Source of the DNA: an uncultured Desulfobacteraceae bacterium | Lineage (GTDB): Bacteria > Desulfobacterota > Desulfobacteria > Desulfobacterales > Desulfatirhabdiaceae | DNA length: 42,542 nucleotides | Direction: 5' to 3' | Assembly: GCA_903953895.1 (NCBI GenBank) | Contig: CAJBLH010000078.1 | Location: 1-42,542, forward strand | Shown: positions 25,967 through 34,288 of the stretch, piece after piece | Layout of the letters: each line of letters opens with the position of its first letter | Position numbering within the stretch: the stretch's first letter is position 1 | Program-made: the position numbers and the translations under genes | Notes under the pieces: model-generated | Told to the model about the DNA's origin: nothing | Databases searched by the model: none | The model's input: the letters and a program-made list of their open reading frames with translations, nothing else

Positions 25967-26326
25967 AATCAAGATGATAACGCGTGTAATTGATAGGCCC
26001 GCATTGCCTTGCTCGCTCCGAACAATCCAGAAGGTTTCAGCTTTCCAGAAAACAGCCGATGGCGATACATCATCACCTGGCACCTCGCCCGGCTGCCTGC
26101 CGATTTGAATATCACCCGAAATCGTAGTGTAATTCTTGTCTTGCGCAGAAGTGAGTACAGAATCGCAGCGAAAAACACCTTGACTCATACGTGTCATGTT
26201 ATGTATTAACCAAAACATTGAATACGCTGAAGAGTTTCCATGCATAAAGTCTGACAATCCTTTTTTTCCATGATTTGGCGGAAAATTCGTCCATGCTGTC
26301 AGCCAGCCAATTCGCTGTGAAAGGAT
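25967..26326 (+). promoter_or_regulatory. 360-bp gap before cvpA, with a candidate promoter at 26180-26209
   Basis: No gene is supported in this gap. A sigma-70-type promoter is possible: TTGACT (26180-26185), 18 bp, TATTAA (26204-26209). It would drive the cvpA-mazG-hisH run with a leader of about 110 nt. No riboswitch or strong hairpin was recognised. Confidence 0.35.
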
Positions 26327-26857
26327 ATGATGAATCCATTTGACACGATCATTGCCATCCTCCTTGGTTATTGCCTGATCAGAGGCTTTTTCAGAGGGCT
26401 TATCAAAGAGATTTCCTCCATCATAGGGGTCCTGGGTGGTTTCTATGCCGGATATACGTATTACCCGGACATTTCAAAACTCCTGAGCGCCTGGATCAGC
26501 AATCCTGCCTATGCCAAGATAACAGGATTCATGCTGCTGTTCTGCGGTGTTTTTATCTTTGTCAGCATCATCGGGGTTATCATCAAATATTTGATGAATA
26601 TCGCTTTTCTGGGATGGGTAGATCGTATCTGCGGTGTGTTGTTCGGCATTGCCAAAGGAGTTCTCATCGCCTCTGTTCTGCTCATGATTCTTACTGCTTT
26701 TCTCCCCAAAGGCGCACCGCTGATCAAGGATTCGCTTCTTGCGCCGCATGTATCCAGAATTTCAGAAGTTATGGCTCAACTGGTTTCAAAGGACATGAAA
26801 CTTGAATTTACTACCAAAATTGTGGAATTGAAAAAAATTTGGAACATCCCTCTATAA
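26327..26857 (+). CDS. CvpA family membrane protein
   Basis: The 176-residue protein matches the CvpA/colicin V production family. MNPFDTIIAILLGYCLIRGFFRGLIKEISSI is the typical start, where family members have D........G..RG...G...E. About four hydrophobic segments follow, at residues 5-22, 28-47, 65-90 and 105-125. It would lie in the inner membrane; the molecular role is not well known. Two ATGs follow each other (26327, 26330); the second has the better distance from AAAGGA. The end overlaps mazG by 19 bp. Confidence 0.85.
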   Translation: MMNPFDTIIAILLGYCLIRGFFRGLIKEISSIIGVLGGFYAGYTYYPDISKLLSAWISNPAYAKITGFMLLFCGVFIFVSIIGVIIKYLMNIAFLGWVDRICGVLFGIAKGVLIASVLLMILTAFLPKGAPLIKDSLLAPHVSRISEVMAQLVSKDMKLEFTTKIVELKKIWNIPL

Positions 26858-27669
26858 CGCCGGACTTCAAAGATATCTCCGCACTGATTCGCTTGATTGA
26901 ACAATTGACCGGAGAAAACGGTTGTCCCTGGGATCGGAAACAAACCCCTCGAACGCTGACGGTCTACCTGATCGAAGAAATGTTTGAACTGGTGGATGCC
27001 ATCACATCCGAAAACCCCGAAGATGTATGTGAAGAACTGGGGGATGTTCTGTTTCAACTACTGTTTATCGCCCATCTCTACCAGAAAGCTGGCCATTTCG
27101 ATTTTCAGGAAGCCGCCCGCCGGAATACCCAGAAAATGATCCGTCGCCATCCCCACGTGTTTGGAGAGGAAATCGCTGAAACCAGCGAAGACGTGCGCAA
27201 ACGTTGGCATTCGATCAAAATGGCTGAAAAAAAACACAGCCAGAATGTCGGACTCCTGGATTCGGTTCCCAACGGCCTTCCCGCCCTGATGCGTGCATAC
27301 CGGATTTCCGAACGGGCTGCCAGGGCCGGATTCGACTGGGAAGCGATGTCGGGAGTCATGGAAAAGGTTGAGGAAGAATGGGCGGAATTCAAAACTGAAG
27401 TGGCGCTGTCGCAATCCGGACTGTCATCGGATGTGAAAGCCCAGGAAAAACTGTCTCTGGAATTCGGCGATGTGCTGTTTACGCTGGTGAACGTCGCCCG
27501 GTTCGCCAAAATTCATCCGGAAACATCTCTGGCGGATTCCACCCGAAAGTTTGAAAAACGATTTAAACATATGGAACGGTTCCTTGCTCAAGACGGCCGG
27601 AAAATCGATACGGTCTCCTATACGGAGCTGAATGATTTATGGGAACAAGCCAAACTGGCTGAAGGATAA
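26839..27669 (+). CDS. mazG: MazG nucleoside triphosphate pyrophosphohydrolase
   Basis: The 276-residue protein has two MazG repeats, as in the E. coli enzyme that hydrolyses NTPs and dNTPs to NMP and pyrophosphate and has been linked to lowering ppGpp. Visible are the N-terminal GENGCPWDRKQTP, the Mg-binding EE.FEL.DAI followed by EELGDVLFQLLF (first repeat, about residues 30-80), and KVEEEWAEFK and EFGDVLFTLVNVARF (second repeat, about 175-225). The start is TTG at 26839 inside the cvpA end, with no clear ribosome-binding site; no better start lies before the conserved region. hisH follows one base after the stop. Confidence 0.95.
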   Translation: MEHPSITPDFKDISALIRLIEQLTGENGCPWDRKQTPRTLTVYLIEEMFELVDAITSENPEDVCEELGDVLFQLLFIAHLYQKAGHFDFQEAARRNTQKMIRRHPHVFGEEIAETSEDVRKRWHSIKMAEKKHSQNVGLLDSVPNGLPALMRAYRISERAARAGFDWEAMSGVMEKVEEEWAEFKTEVALSQSGLSSDVKAQEKLSLEFGDVLFTLVNVARFAKIHPETSLADSTRKFEKRFKHMERFLAQDGRKIDTVSYTELNDLWEQAKLAEG

Positions 27670-27670
27670 T

Positions 27671-28297
27671 ATGATTGCGATCATCGATTATGATGCCGGC
27701 AACCTGGCCAGCGTAGCCCGCGCCATCACCCATCTGGGGTACGCAAATATCGTCACCCGGCATATTGCAGAAATCCGGTCTGCCGACCGCATTATTTTCC
27801 CGGGAGTCGGTGCGGCCGGATCTGCCATGACCAGCCTGAAACGACTGGGCATGGATGCAGCGATTCACGAGGCATTCAACCAGGGAAAACCAATACTGGG
27901 AATCTGCCTGGGAACCCAGATCATCATGGGATTCAGCGAAGAAAATCAAACACCGTGCCTGGGAATCATTCCGGGAATTGTCAGAGCATTCCCCCCGAGT
28001 CTCTGCGATTCAGATGGAACCCGGCTTAAAATTCCCCAGATGGGATGGAACCGCATATATGCCGTGCACGACCATCCGGTGCTGGCAGGATTCAGGGAAA
28101 CAGATGAATTTTATTTCGTTCATGGGTATTATCCGGAGCCGGCCCATTCGGAGCATATCGTAGGAACAACCCGTTACGGAATTCAGTTTGCTTCTGTCGT
28201 CGGATATCGCAACATCATCGCCACTCAGTTTCATCTGGAAAAAAGCGGCAAGCCGGGCCTGGCGATGCTGAACAATTTCTGCCGGTGGATGCCGTAA
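27671..28297 (+). CDS. hisH: HisH: imidazole glycerol phosphate synthase, glutaminase subunit
   Basis: The 208-residue protein is a class-I glutamine amidotransferase: IDYDAGNL at the start, PGVGAAGSAM, nucleophile Cys79 in GICLGTQ, and His188/Glu190 in TQFHLEKSG. With HisF it makes imidazole glycerol phosphate and AICAR in histidine synthesis. GAAGGA lies just before the ATG and the mazG stop is one base away, so the genes are coupled. hisF follows after 134 bp. The other his genes are not in this window. Confidence 0.96.
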   Translation: MIAIIDYDAGNLASVARAITHLGYANIVTRHIAEIRSADRIIFPGVGAAGSAMTSLKRLGMDAAIHEAFNQGKPILGICLGTQIIMGFSEENQTPCLGIIPGIVRAFPPSLCDSDGTRLKIPQMGWNRIYAVHDHPVLAGFRETDEFYFVHGYYPEPAHSEHIVGTTRYGIQFASVVGYRNIIATQFHLEKSGKPGLAMLNNFCRWMP

Positions 28298-28431
28298 GGC
28301 AGCTCAAAACATAGAATCCACCATGATTCACTTAAATATTTTTTGCATGGATATACACGGTGTACAGGATATGCATCGTTCCCTGCGACCGATATATCCG
28401 GCTTCGGGATTCTATTGTAAGGACAAACCCA

Positions 28432-29211
28432 ATGCTCAGCAAGCGCATCATTCCCTGCCTGGATGTTCGTGAAGGCAGGACAACCAAGGGCATCAAATTC
28501 AAAGACAACGTCGATATCGGTGATCCCGTAGAAATGGCCAGATTTTATTATGAAAACGGGGCCGATGAAATTGTTTTTTACGATATCACAGCATCCAGCG
28601 ACAAGCGGGACATCATGATCGAAGTGGTGCGACGGGTTGCAGAAACCATTTTTATCCCATTTTCGGTGGGTGGCGGCATCCGGTCGGTCGAAGACATGCG
28701 CAAGGTGCTGTTGGCCGGTGCTGAAAAGGTCAGCATCAACTCCGCCGCCATCCTGAACCCCGACTTGATTTCGCAGGGTGCGAAAGCTTTCGGCAATCAG
28801 TGTGTGGTGCTGGGCATGGATGTTAAATTTTCGGGAAAAAGCCCTGACATTCCTTCCGGATATGAAATGGTCATCAACGGCGGCCGGAAACCCATGGGAA
28901 TTGACGCCCTGGAATGGGCCAAAACAGCGGAATCTCTGGGTGCAGGTGAAATTTGTCTGAACTCCATCGACGCAGACGGCACGCAGGATGGATATGAAAT
29001 TCCGCTGACCGCAATGATTTCATCCCAAGTATCCATCCCTGTCATTGCCTCGGGAGGTGCTGGAAAACCGGAACATCTTCTGGATGTTCTGACCCGGGGT
29101 CACGCGGATGCCGCCCTCATTGCCTCGATGGTCCATTATGGCGCCTATTCCATTCCGCAAATCAAATCTTATCTGCATGCCATGGGTGTCAAAATCCGCA
29201 ATACCTGGTAG
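28432..29211 (+). CDS. hisF: HisF: imidazole glycerol phosphate synthase, cyclase subunit
   Basis: The 259-residue TIM-barrel protein has all HisF marks: start [11 protein letters not shown] with catalytic Asp11, the second catalytic Asp130 in VVLGMDV, phosphate loops SVGGGI (78-83) and ASGGAG, and [14 protein letters not shown]. It uses ammonia from HisH to close the imidazole ring. Length fits the family (E. coli 258). The start is set by AAGGA at 28419-28423; an upstream in-frame ATG at 28360 gives a non-conserved extension. Confidence 0.97.
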   Translation: MLSKRIIPCLDVREGRTTKGIKFKDNVDIGDPVEMARFYYENGADEIVFYDITASSDKRDIMIEVVRRVAETIFIPFSVGGGIRSVEDMRKVLLAGAEKVSINSAAILNPDLISQGAKAFGNQCVVLGMDVKFSGKSPDIPSGYEMVINGGRKPMGIDALEWAKTAESLGAGEICLNSIDADGTQDGYEIPLTAMISSQVSIPVIASGGAGKPEHLLDVLTRGHADAALIASMVHYGAYSIPQIKSYLHAMGVKIRNTW

Positions 29212-29234
29212 GGGGCAGCCTCTGAGACAATTTC

Positions 29235-29263
29235 TTGACAAAAATTGCGCCGGGTTATAGAAA
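29235..29263 (+). promoter_or_regulatory. Candidate promoter directly before pgpA
   Basis: A perfect TTGACA (29235-29240) is followed by TATAGA (29256-29261, short 15-bp spacer) or TAGAAA (29258-29263, 17-bp spacer). Either would start transcription within a few bases of the pgpA ATGs (29269, 29272), giving a leaderless message. Confidence 0.35.
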
Positions 29264-29271
29264 TAGGCATG

Positions 29272-29757
29272 ATGAATCACAAAGCCATTGCTCTGTTTCT
29301 GGCGACCGGCTGTAAATCCGGCTATTCACCGGTTATCCCCGGAACAGCCGGGTCCCTGGCTGCATTGTTGCCCTGTTGGGTCTTGTCACTGCTTCCACTT
29401 CACGTTACCGTCGTATTTCTTATAGCGTTCATTGTGTTAGCAGTCTGGGCGGCAGAGATTTCTGAAAGCATGCTCGGGCAAAAAGATCCGGGTTGCATCG
29501 TCATCGATGAATTTGCCGGAATGATGATCACCCTGATCGGCGTTCGCTTCACCTGGCAGTCAGCGCTTGCGGGTTTTTTGATCTTTCGCGTCATGGACAT
29601 CCTGAAACCATTTCCAATTCGTTATCTGGAACGAACAATCCCCGGCGGCGCCGGTGTCGTGATGGACGATGTGGCTGCCGGCATTGCAGCCCATCTATGT
29701 TTAAGGCTTTTTTTGCTTACACCCTTGGCATCATCATTCACCCTTGTTAGCCCTTAA
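29272..29757 (+). CDS. pgpA: PgpA: phosphatidylglycerophosphatase A
   Basis: The 161-residue integral membrane protein removes the phosphate from phosphatidylglycerophosphate in phospholipid synthesis. Family marks: ATGCKSGYSPVIPGTAGSLA (residues 11-30), CIVIDEFAGMMITL (with the conserved DE), FRVMDILKPFPI and GGAGVVMDDVAAGI near the end. Three to four hydrophobic segments are visible. The start at 29272 gives the best distance to the weak atagg; 29269 is also ATG. A promoter-like sequence stands immediately upstream. Confidence 0.94.
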   Translation: MNHKAIALFLATGCKSGYSPVIPGTAGSLAALLPCWVLSLLPLHVTVVFLIAFIVLAVWAAEISESMLGQKDPGCIVIDEFAGMMITLIGVRFTWQSALAGFLIFRVMDILKPFPIRYLERTIPGGAGVVMDDVAAGIAAHLCLRLFLLTPLASSFTLVSP

Positions 29758-29793
29758 TGTTTTTCATATGCACACAAAGGCAGTCACCACACA

Positions 29794-30438
29794 TTGAAAT
29801 CGACAAGCATCTCCACCAAAAACACCCAGATCCAGACCAAAAGCCGTCTGCGCGAAAATATCGAGGCAATTGTTGTTGCCGTCATTCTGGCGCTTTTTAT
29901 TCGGACATTTATCGTTCAGGCATTTAAAATTCCTTCCGGTTCGATGAAAGAAACGCTTCAAATCGGCGATCATATTCTGGTCAATAAATTCATTTACGGC
30001 ATCAAACTGCCCTTTCTTCAAACCACACTGATCTCCATAACCGATCCCCAACGGGATGATATCGTTGTCTTCGAGTTTCCCGAAGACAAAGACAAGGATT
30101 TCATCAAGCGGGTGGTGGGTGTTGCCGGCGATGCGGTTGAAGTGCGCAACAAAAAGGTACGGGTCAACGGTGTTCTGCAGGAAGGAAACTATATCGTCAA
30201 CAGCGATTCCCACATTTTTCCCGGAAACCTTCAGCCCAGAGACAATTTTGGACCGGTCACGGTGCCGGCGCACTCCCTTTTTGTAATGGGAGACAACCGG
30301 GATCACAGTTACGACAGCCGGTATTGGGGGTTTGTCGACCTGAAAGCCATAAAAGGCAAGGCTTTTATCATTTACTGGTCTTGGGATAAAGACAATTTTG
30401 GCATTCGATGGCGGAGAATCGGACATATCTTAAAATAA
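29794..30438 (+). CDS. lepB: LepB: signal peptidase I
   Basis: The 214-residue protease cleaves signal peptides of exported proteins at the outer face of the inner membrane. One membrane segment (about residues 24-42) is followed by the catalytic Ser50 in [11 protein letters not shown], box C/D with Lys105 in [12 protein letters not shown], and [15 protein letters not shown]. Only one transmembrane segment is seen, as in many non-enteric bacteria. The start codon is TTG at 29794, with AAAGG 13 nt upstream, a wide spacing. pyrB begins 5 nt after the stop. Confidence 0.95.
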   Translation: MKSTSISTKNTQIQTKSRLRENIEAIVVAVILALFIRTFIVQAFKIPSGSMKETLQIGDHILVNKFIYGIKLPFLQTTLISITDPQRDDIVVFEFPEDKDKDFIKRVVGVAGDAVEVRNKKVRVNGVLQEGNYIVNSDSHIFPGNLQPRDNFGPVTVPAHSLFVMGDNRDHSYDSRYWGFVDLKAIKGKAFIIYWSWDKDNFGIRWRRIGHILK

Positions 30439-30443
30439 CGGCT

Positions 30444-31385
30444 ATGCTGAAATTCACCAAAAAAGACATACTGGAGATATCCTCTCTATCCGTTGAAGAA
30501 ATCACTCTGATTCTGGATACCGCGGAAAGAATGAAGGAAATTTCCGAAAGACCGGTCAAAAAAGTGCCCACACTCCGGGGAAAGACCGTGGTTCTCTATT
30601 TTTATGAACCCAGCACCCGGACCCGAACTTCATTCGATATCGCCGCCAAGCGGCTAAGTGCGGACAGCATCTCCCTTTCCGGAAGCACCAGCAGCATGGT
30701 CAAAGGGGAAACCCTGATAGATACGGCGCGCAACCTTGAAGCCATGAAGCCGGATGTCATCATTCTGCGGCATCCTTCTGCAGGCGCCCCGCATATGCTG
30801 GCCAGAGCGGTCAGCGCATCGATCATCAACGCCGGCGACGGCATGCATGCCCATCCCACACAGGCCCTCCTCGACATGTTGACGGTCCGGCAGCACAAGG
30901 GAACGCTTGCCGGGCTTCGCATCGCCATTATCGGCGATATTGCCCACAGCCGGGTGGCCCGATCTGATTGCGAGGGGTTTACAAAGATGGGAGCCGGCGT
31001 CATATTGTGTGCGCCGCCGACCCTGATTCCCAAAGGCATCGAATCCTACGGGGTATCGGTTACCTCTGATATCAACCAGGCCATTGACGGCGCCGATGTG
31101 ATCATGATGCTGCGAATTCAGAAAGAACGCCAGTCCGGCTTTTTTTTCCCCTCTGAACGGGAATATTCCAGACGGTATGGTCTGAACCTGGAAAAGCTTA
31201 AATCCGCCAGATCCGATGTGTTGATCATGCATCCCGGCCCCATCAACCGGGGTCTTGAAATCTCTCCGGATGTCGCGGACGGCCCGCATTCGATCATTCT
31301 GGATCAGGTAACCAATGGTGTTGCCGTACGCATGGCCCTGTTATATCTGGTTACGGGAGGAACGCGAAATGCGGATTCTGATTAG
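30444..31385 (+). CDS. pyrB: PyrB: aspartate carbamoyltransferase catalytic subunit
   Basis: The 313-residue enzyme joins carbamoyl phosphate and aspartate, the first committed step of pyrimidine synthesis. Seen are the carbamoyl phosphate loop [10 protein letters not shown] (55-64), [27 protein letters not shown], and [11 protein letters not shown] near the end. No pyrI regulatory gene is adjacent, and direct overlap with pyrC (17 bp) suggests the pyrB-pyrC unit of many bacteria, in which the two products can form a complex. The ATG at 30444 lies 5 nt after lepB; no ribosome-binding site is clear, so coupling to lepB is likely. An ATG at 30408 inside lepB would add 12 residues. Confidence 0.96.
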   Translation: MLKFTKKDILEISSLSVEEITLILDTAERMKEISERPVKKVPTLRGKTVVLYFYEPSTRTRTSFDIAAKRLSADSISLSGSTSSMVKGETLIDTARNLEAMKPDVIILRHPSAGAPHMLARAVSASIINAGDGMHAHPTQALLDMLTVRQHKGTLAGLRIAIIGDIAHSRVARSDCEGFTKMGAGVILCAPPTLIPKGIESYGVSVTSDINQAIDGADVIMMLRIQKERQSGFFFPSEREYSRRYGLNLEKLKSARSDVLIMHPGPINRGLEISPDVADGPHSIILDQVTNGVAVRMALLYLVTGGTRNADSD

Positions 31386-32652
31386 GGGCGCAAGAGTCAT
31401 CGATCCGGGATTCCTGGATGGCCGGATGGATGTCCTGGTGCAAGAGGGCCGGATTACAGATATTCAACCACCGGGTATTCTGCCCCCCCCAGCCGGAAAT
31501 GATGTCGCCATTTATGAAGCATCCGGTTATATTCTGGCTCCCGGTTTGATCGATATGCACGTTCATTTTCGGGAACCAGGACAGGAATACAAGGAAACCA
31601 TCGCCTCCGGTTGCCGGGCTGCCGCAGCCGGCGGGTTCACGGCAGTCTGTACCATGCCCAACACCATCCCTGTCAACGATAACGCTCAGATCACCCGATT
31701 TATTTTATCCCAGGCCGCCAAAGCGTGCGGCGTGCGGGTTTATCCGGTCGGCGCTATCAGCAAATCTTTAGACGGCAAATCCCTGAGTGAATTCGGCGAG
31801 ATGAAAGGTGCCGGCGCCGTGGCTGTCACGGATGACGGCAAACCCGTCATGAACAGCCTGATGATGCGTCGCGCCATGGAATATGCCGGCGGACTCGACC
31901 TACCGGTGATCTCCCATTGCGAGGATATGGATCTGGCGCATGGCGGCTCCATGAACGAGGGTGCCGTTGCCACACGAATGGGTCTGTCGGGTATTCCCAA
32001 TGCCGCAGAAACCATCATGGTCCTGCGGGACATCGCCCTTTGCGAACTCACCGGCGCAAGACTCCACATCGCCCATGTCAGCACTCGGGAATCGGTCCGG
32101 GCCATCCGGGAAGCCAAAAAACACGGCATCCCGGTCACCGCCGAAACCGCCCCCCACTATTTTACACTTACCGAAGATGCTGCCCGCAATTATAACACGC
32201 ACGCAAAAATGAATCCACCACTTCGCACGCAACACGATGTCGATGCCATATGTGAAGGCTTGGCGGATGGCACCCTGGATGTCATCGCCACCGATCATGC
32301 ACCACATTCGCCGGTAGAAAAAGATGTTGAATTCGATCAGGCAGCCAACGGCATCATCGGACTTGAAACATCGCTGGCGCTGGGATTGCGGCTTGTTGAA
32401 TCCGGTGTTTTATCCCTGACCCGCCTCATTGAAAAAATGTCCACCCATCCGGCCGGCATTCTGGGCCTGGCATCCGGACTTAAAATCGGCCAACCTGCGG
32501 ATATCACCCTCTTTGATCCGGACAGGACCTGGACCGTGGATGCACGTCGCTTCGAATCCATCAGCCGCAATACGCCTTTTGACGGCTGGACGCTCAAGGG
32601 AAAGGCTGTTCTGACTATGGTCGACGGAATTGTCCTGATGGAGAGTCTATAA
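31369..32652 (+). CDS. pyrC: PyrC: dihydroorotase (class I)
   Basis: The 427-residue amidohydrolase closes carbamoyl aspartate to dihydroorotate. Metal ligands are visible: His64 and His66 in [10 protein letters not shown], His183 in VISHCED, His236 in IAHVST and Asp309 in ATDHAPH. The bridging residue is Asp in VTDDG rather than a carbamylated Lys, as in class I enzymes. The start at 31369 follows GGGAGG (31355-31360) inside the end of pyrB. All metal residues are present, so it should be active, not a PyrC-like scaffold. The sigma-54 regulator gene begins 4 nt after the stop. Confidence 0.96.
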   Translation: MRILIRGARVIDPGFLDGRMDVLVQEGRITDIQPPGILPPPAGNDVAIYEASGYILAPGLIDMHVHFREPGQEYKETIASGCRAAAAGGFTAVCTMPNTIPVNDNAQITRFILSQAAKACGVRVYPVGAISKSLDGKSLSEFGEMKGAGAVAVTDDGKPVMNSLMMRRAMEYAGGLDLPVISHCEDMDLAHGGSMNEGAVATRMGLSGIPNAAETIMVLRDIALCELTGARLHIAHVSTRESVRAIREAKKHGIPVTAETAPHYFTLTEDAARNYNTHAKMNPPLRTQHDVDAICEGLADGTLDVIATDHAPHSPVEKDVEFDQAANGIIGLETSLALGLRLVESGVLSLTRLIEKMSTHPAGILGLASGLKIGQPADITLFDPDRTWTVDARRFESISRNTPFDGWTLKGKAVLTMVDGIVLMESL

Positions 32653-32656
32653 CCTT

Positions 32657-34075
32657 ATGACTTCTGATGTCGCCCCCCACATTCTGGTTGCCGATGACGA
32701 ACTCAGCATGCGCGAGCTGCTGGAATACATGCTGACCAAAGAAGGCTACCGGGTATCCTGCGCTGAAAACGGCCGCAAAGCCATTTCGATGATCGAAGCC
32801 ACCGCTTTTGATCTGCTGATCTGCGACATTCGCCTGGGAGATATATCCGGCCTGGACGTCCTCAAGGCCACTAAAAAAATCAGCCCTCAAACCGTGGTAA
32901 TCATGATTTCCGCCTATACCACTACGGAAACCGCTGTTGCATCCATGAATGAAGGTGCATTTGATTTTGTTCCCAAGCCGTTCAACAACCAGGAACTCAA
33001 GCAGACCATTACCAATGCCCTGACCCTGAAGACCGTTGAAAATGAAAAAAAAAGTCTGGATGTCGCCCTGAAAAAGACACTTCATTTTGGGAAAATCATC
33101 GGAAATTCGCCCAAAATGCTTCTGGTTTATGACATGATTCGGCAGGTGGCAAAAACCACCACCAATATTCTGCTCACCGGTGAAAGCGGCACGGGTAAGG
33201 AACTGGTGGCCAGAGCCATTCATGACGAAAGCGACCGATGCAGCAAACCTTTTGTTGCGGTCAACTGCGGCGGCATTCCGGAAACCCTGATGGAAAGCGA
33301 ACTCCTGGGCTATAAGAAAGGCGCTTTTACCGGCGCCAACCTGGATAAAAAAGGATTGTTCGAGATCGCCAACAAGGGAACGATTTTTCTGGATGAAATC
33401 GGAGAACTCAGCACATCCATACAGGTGAAACTGCTGCGGGTCGTCCAGGAAAAAGCATTTAAGCCGGTTGGCGCCGGCGAAGATATCAGTGTGGATGTCC
33501 GCATCATCGCCGCCACCAATAGAGTACTCGAAGATGAAGTCATTGCCGGCCGTTTCAGAGAAGATTTGTTTTATCGCCTGAATGTCATCGGCATCCGCCT
33601 GCCCTCACTCCGGGAGCGAAAAGAAGATATCCGCCTTCTGGCCCATCATTTTCTGGAGAAATATTCCCGCGAAATGGGCAAAGAAATTACAAAGCTTTCT
33701 TCTTATGCCGTTGATTTACTGATGAAATATGATTTTCCTGGCAATATCCGCGAACTGGAGAATCTCATCGAGCGAAGTGTGGCCCTCTCCAATACCAATA
33801 TCATCCTGCCCGAAAGCCTGGCCATCTCACTTCACAAACAAATCCACAAACGCCGCTGGATCGAAGGCATCAAAAACAGGCGATATGATCTGGAAGATGT
33901 TGAAAATGGCGTCTCGATAGACACCATACTGGAAGAAATCGAAAAAGCTTATGTGGAAAAAGCCCTTGAATTCTCCAGAGGCGATAAATCCAGGGCTGCG
34001 GAACTTCTCAAGATCAACCTGCGATCCCTCAGATATCGGCTGGATAAGCTGTCCATCAAAAGTAAGAGGGATTAA
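32657..34075 (+). CDS. Sigma-54-dependent response regulator (NtrC family)
   Basis: The 472-residue protein has the three-domain NtrC layout. Receiver: DDE (13-15), phospho-acceptor Asp57 in ICDIRLG, Ser85 in MISAY and Lys107 in VPKPF. AAA+ domain: Walker A GESGTGKE (175-182), the sigma-54 contact loop GAFTGA (222-227), Walker B FLDEIGEL and the arginine region FREDLFYRLNV. The C-terminal Fis-type helix-turn-helix ends the protein (SRAAELLKINLRSLRYRLDKL). It would activate sigma-54 promoters when phosphorylated. It is 4 nt after pyrC, an unexpected partner, and no kinase gene follows; the next feature is a mobile-like inverted repeat. By layout it is closest to PilR/AtoC-type regulators, but its targets are unknown. 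Confidence 0.94.
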   Translation: MTSDVAPHILVADDELSMRELLEYMLTKEGYRVSCAENGRKAISMIEATAFDLLICDIRLGDISGLDVLKATKKISPQTVVIMISAYTTTETAVASMNEGAFDFVPKPFNNQELKQTITNALTLKTVENEKKSLDVALKKTLHFGKIIGNSPKMLLVYDMIRQVAKTTTNILLTGESGTGKELVARAIHDESDRCSKPFVAVNCGGIPETLMESELLGYKKGAFTGANLDKKGLFEIANKGTIFLDEIGELSTSIQVKLLRVVQEKAFKPVGAGEDISVDVRIIAATNRVLEDEVIAGRFREDLFYRLNVIGIRLPSLRERKEDIRLLAHHFLEKYSREMGKEITKLSSYAVDLLMKYDFPGNIRELENLIERSVALSNTNIILPESLAISLHKQIHKRRWIEGIKNRRYDLEDVENGVSIDTILEEIEKAYVEKALEFSRGDKSRAAELLKINLRSLRYRLDKLSIKSKRD

Positions 34076-34106
34076 TGAGCCTGCGCCTGCCAACATCGTG
34101 AGCTTA

Positions 34107-34212
34107 TATAGACATTCAGAAAAATAATTTCGCTGCGTTATCGGTCGGGAATGGCCGAAAAAGGCCTATTCCCTCCCTGCGCCTTGCGAAATGAATTTTC
34201 TGAATGTCTATA
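34107..34212. mobile_element. 106-bp MITE-like element with 27-bp terminal inverted repeats
   Basis: Left end (34107-34133) and right end (34186-34212, reversed) match at 25 of 27 positions: both begin TATAGACATTCAGAAAA and end ATTTCGC. The interior also folds (gggaatggcc ... ggcctattccc), so the element can form one long hairpin. It encodes nothing. One-ended relatives lie at 4996 and 19206. Outer ends TATA may reflect a TA target duplication. Standing 31 bp after the regulator stop, it may also act as terminator. Size and structure fit a non-autonomous element, but no parent transposase is in the window. Confidence 0.75.
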
Positions 34213-34288
34213 GATGTAACTCAAGCATTTTTTCATAAAATCCTGGATCATGTTTTTCGTTGGGTTATCAGGGCTAAGGATCAAACGT

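Noticed and set aside
26009-26209. 66-codon frame in the gap before cvpA
   Set aside because: No ribosome-binding site or recognisable motif; the gap more likely holds a promoter.
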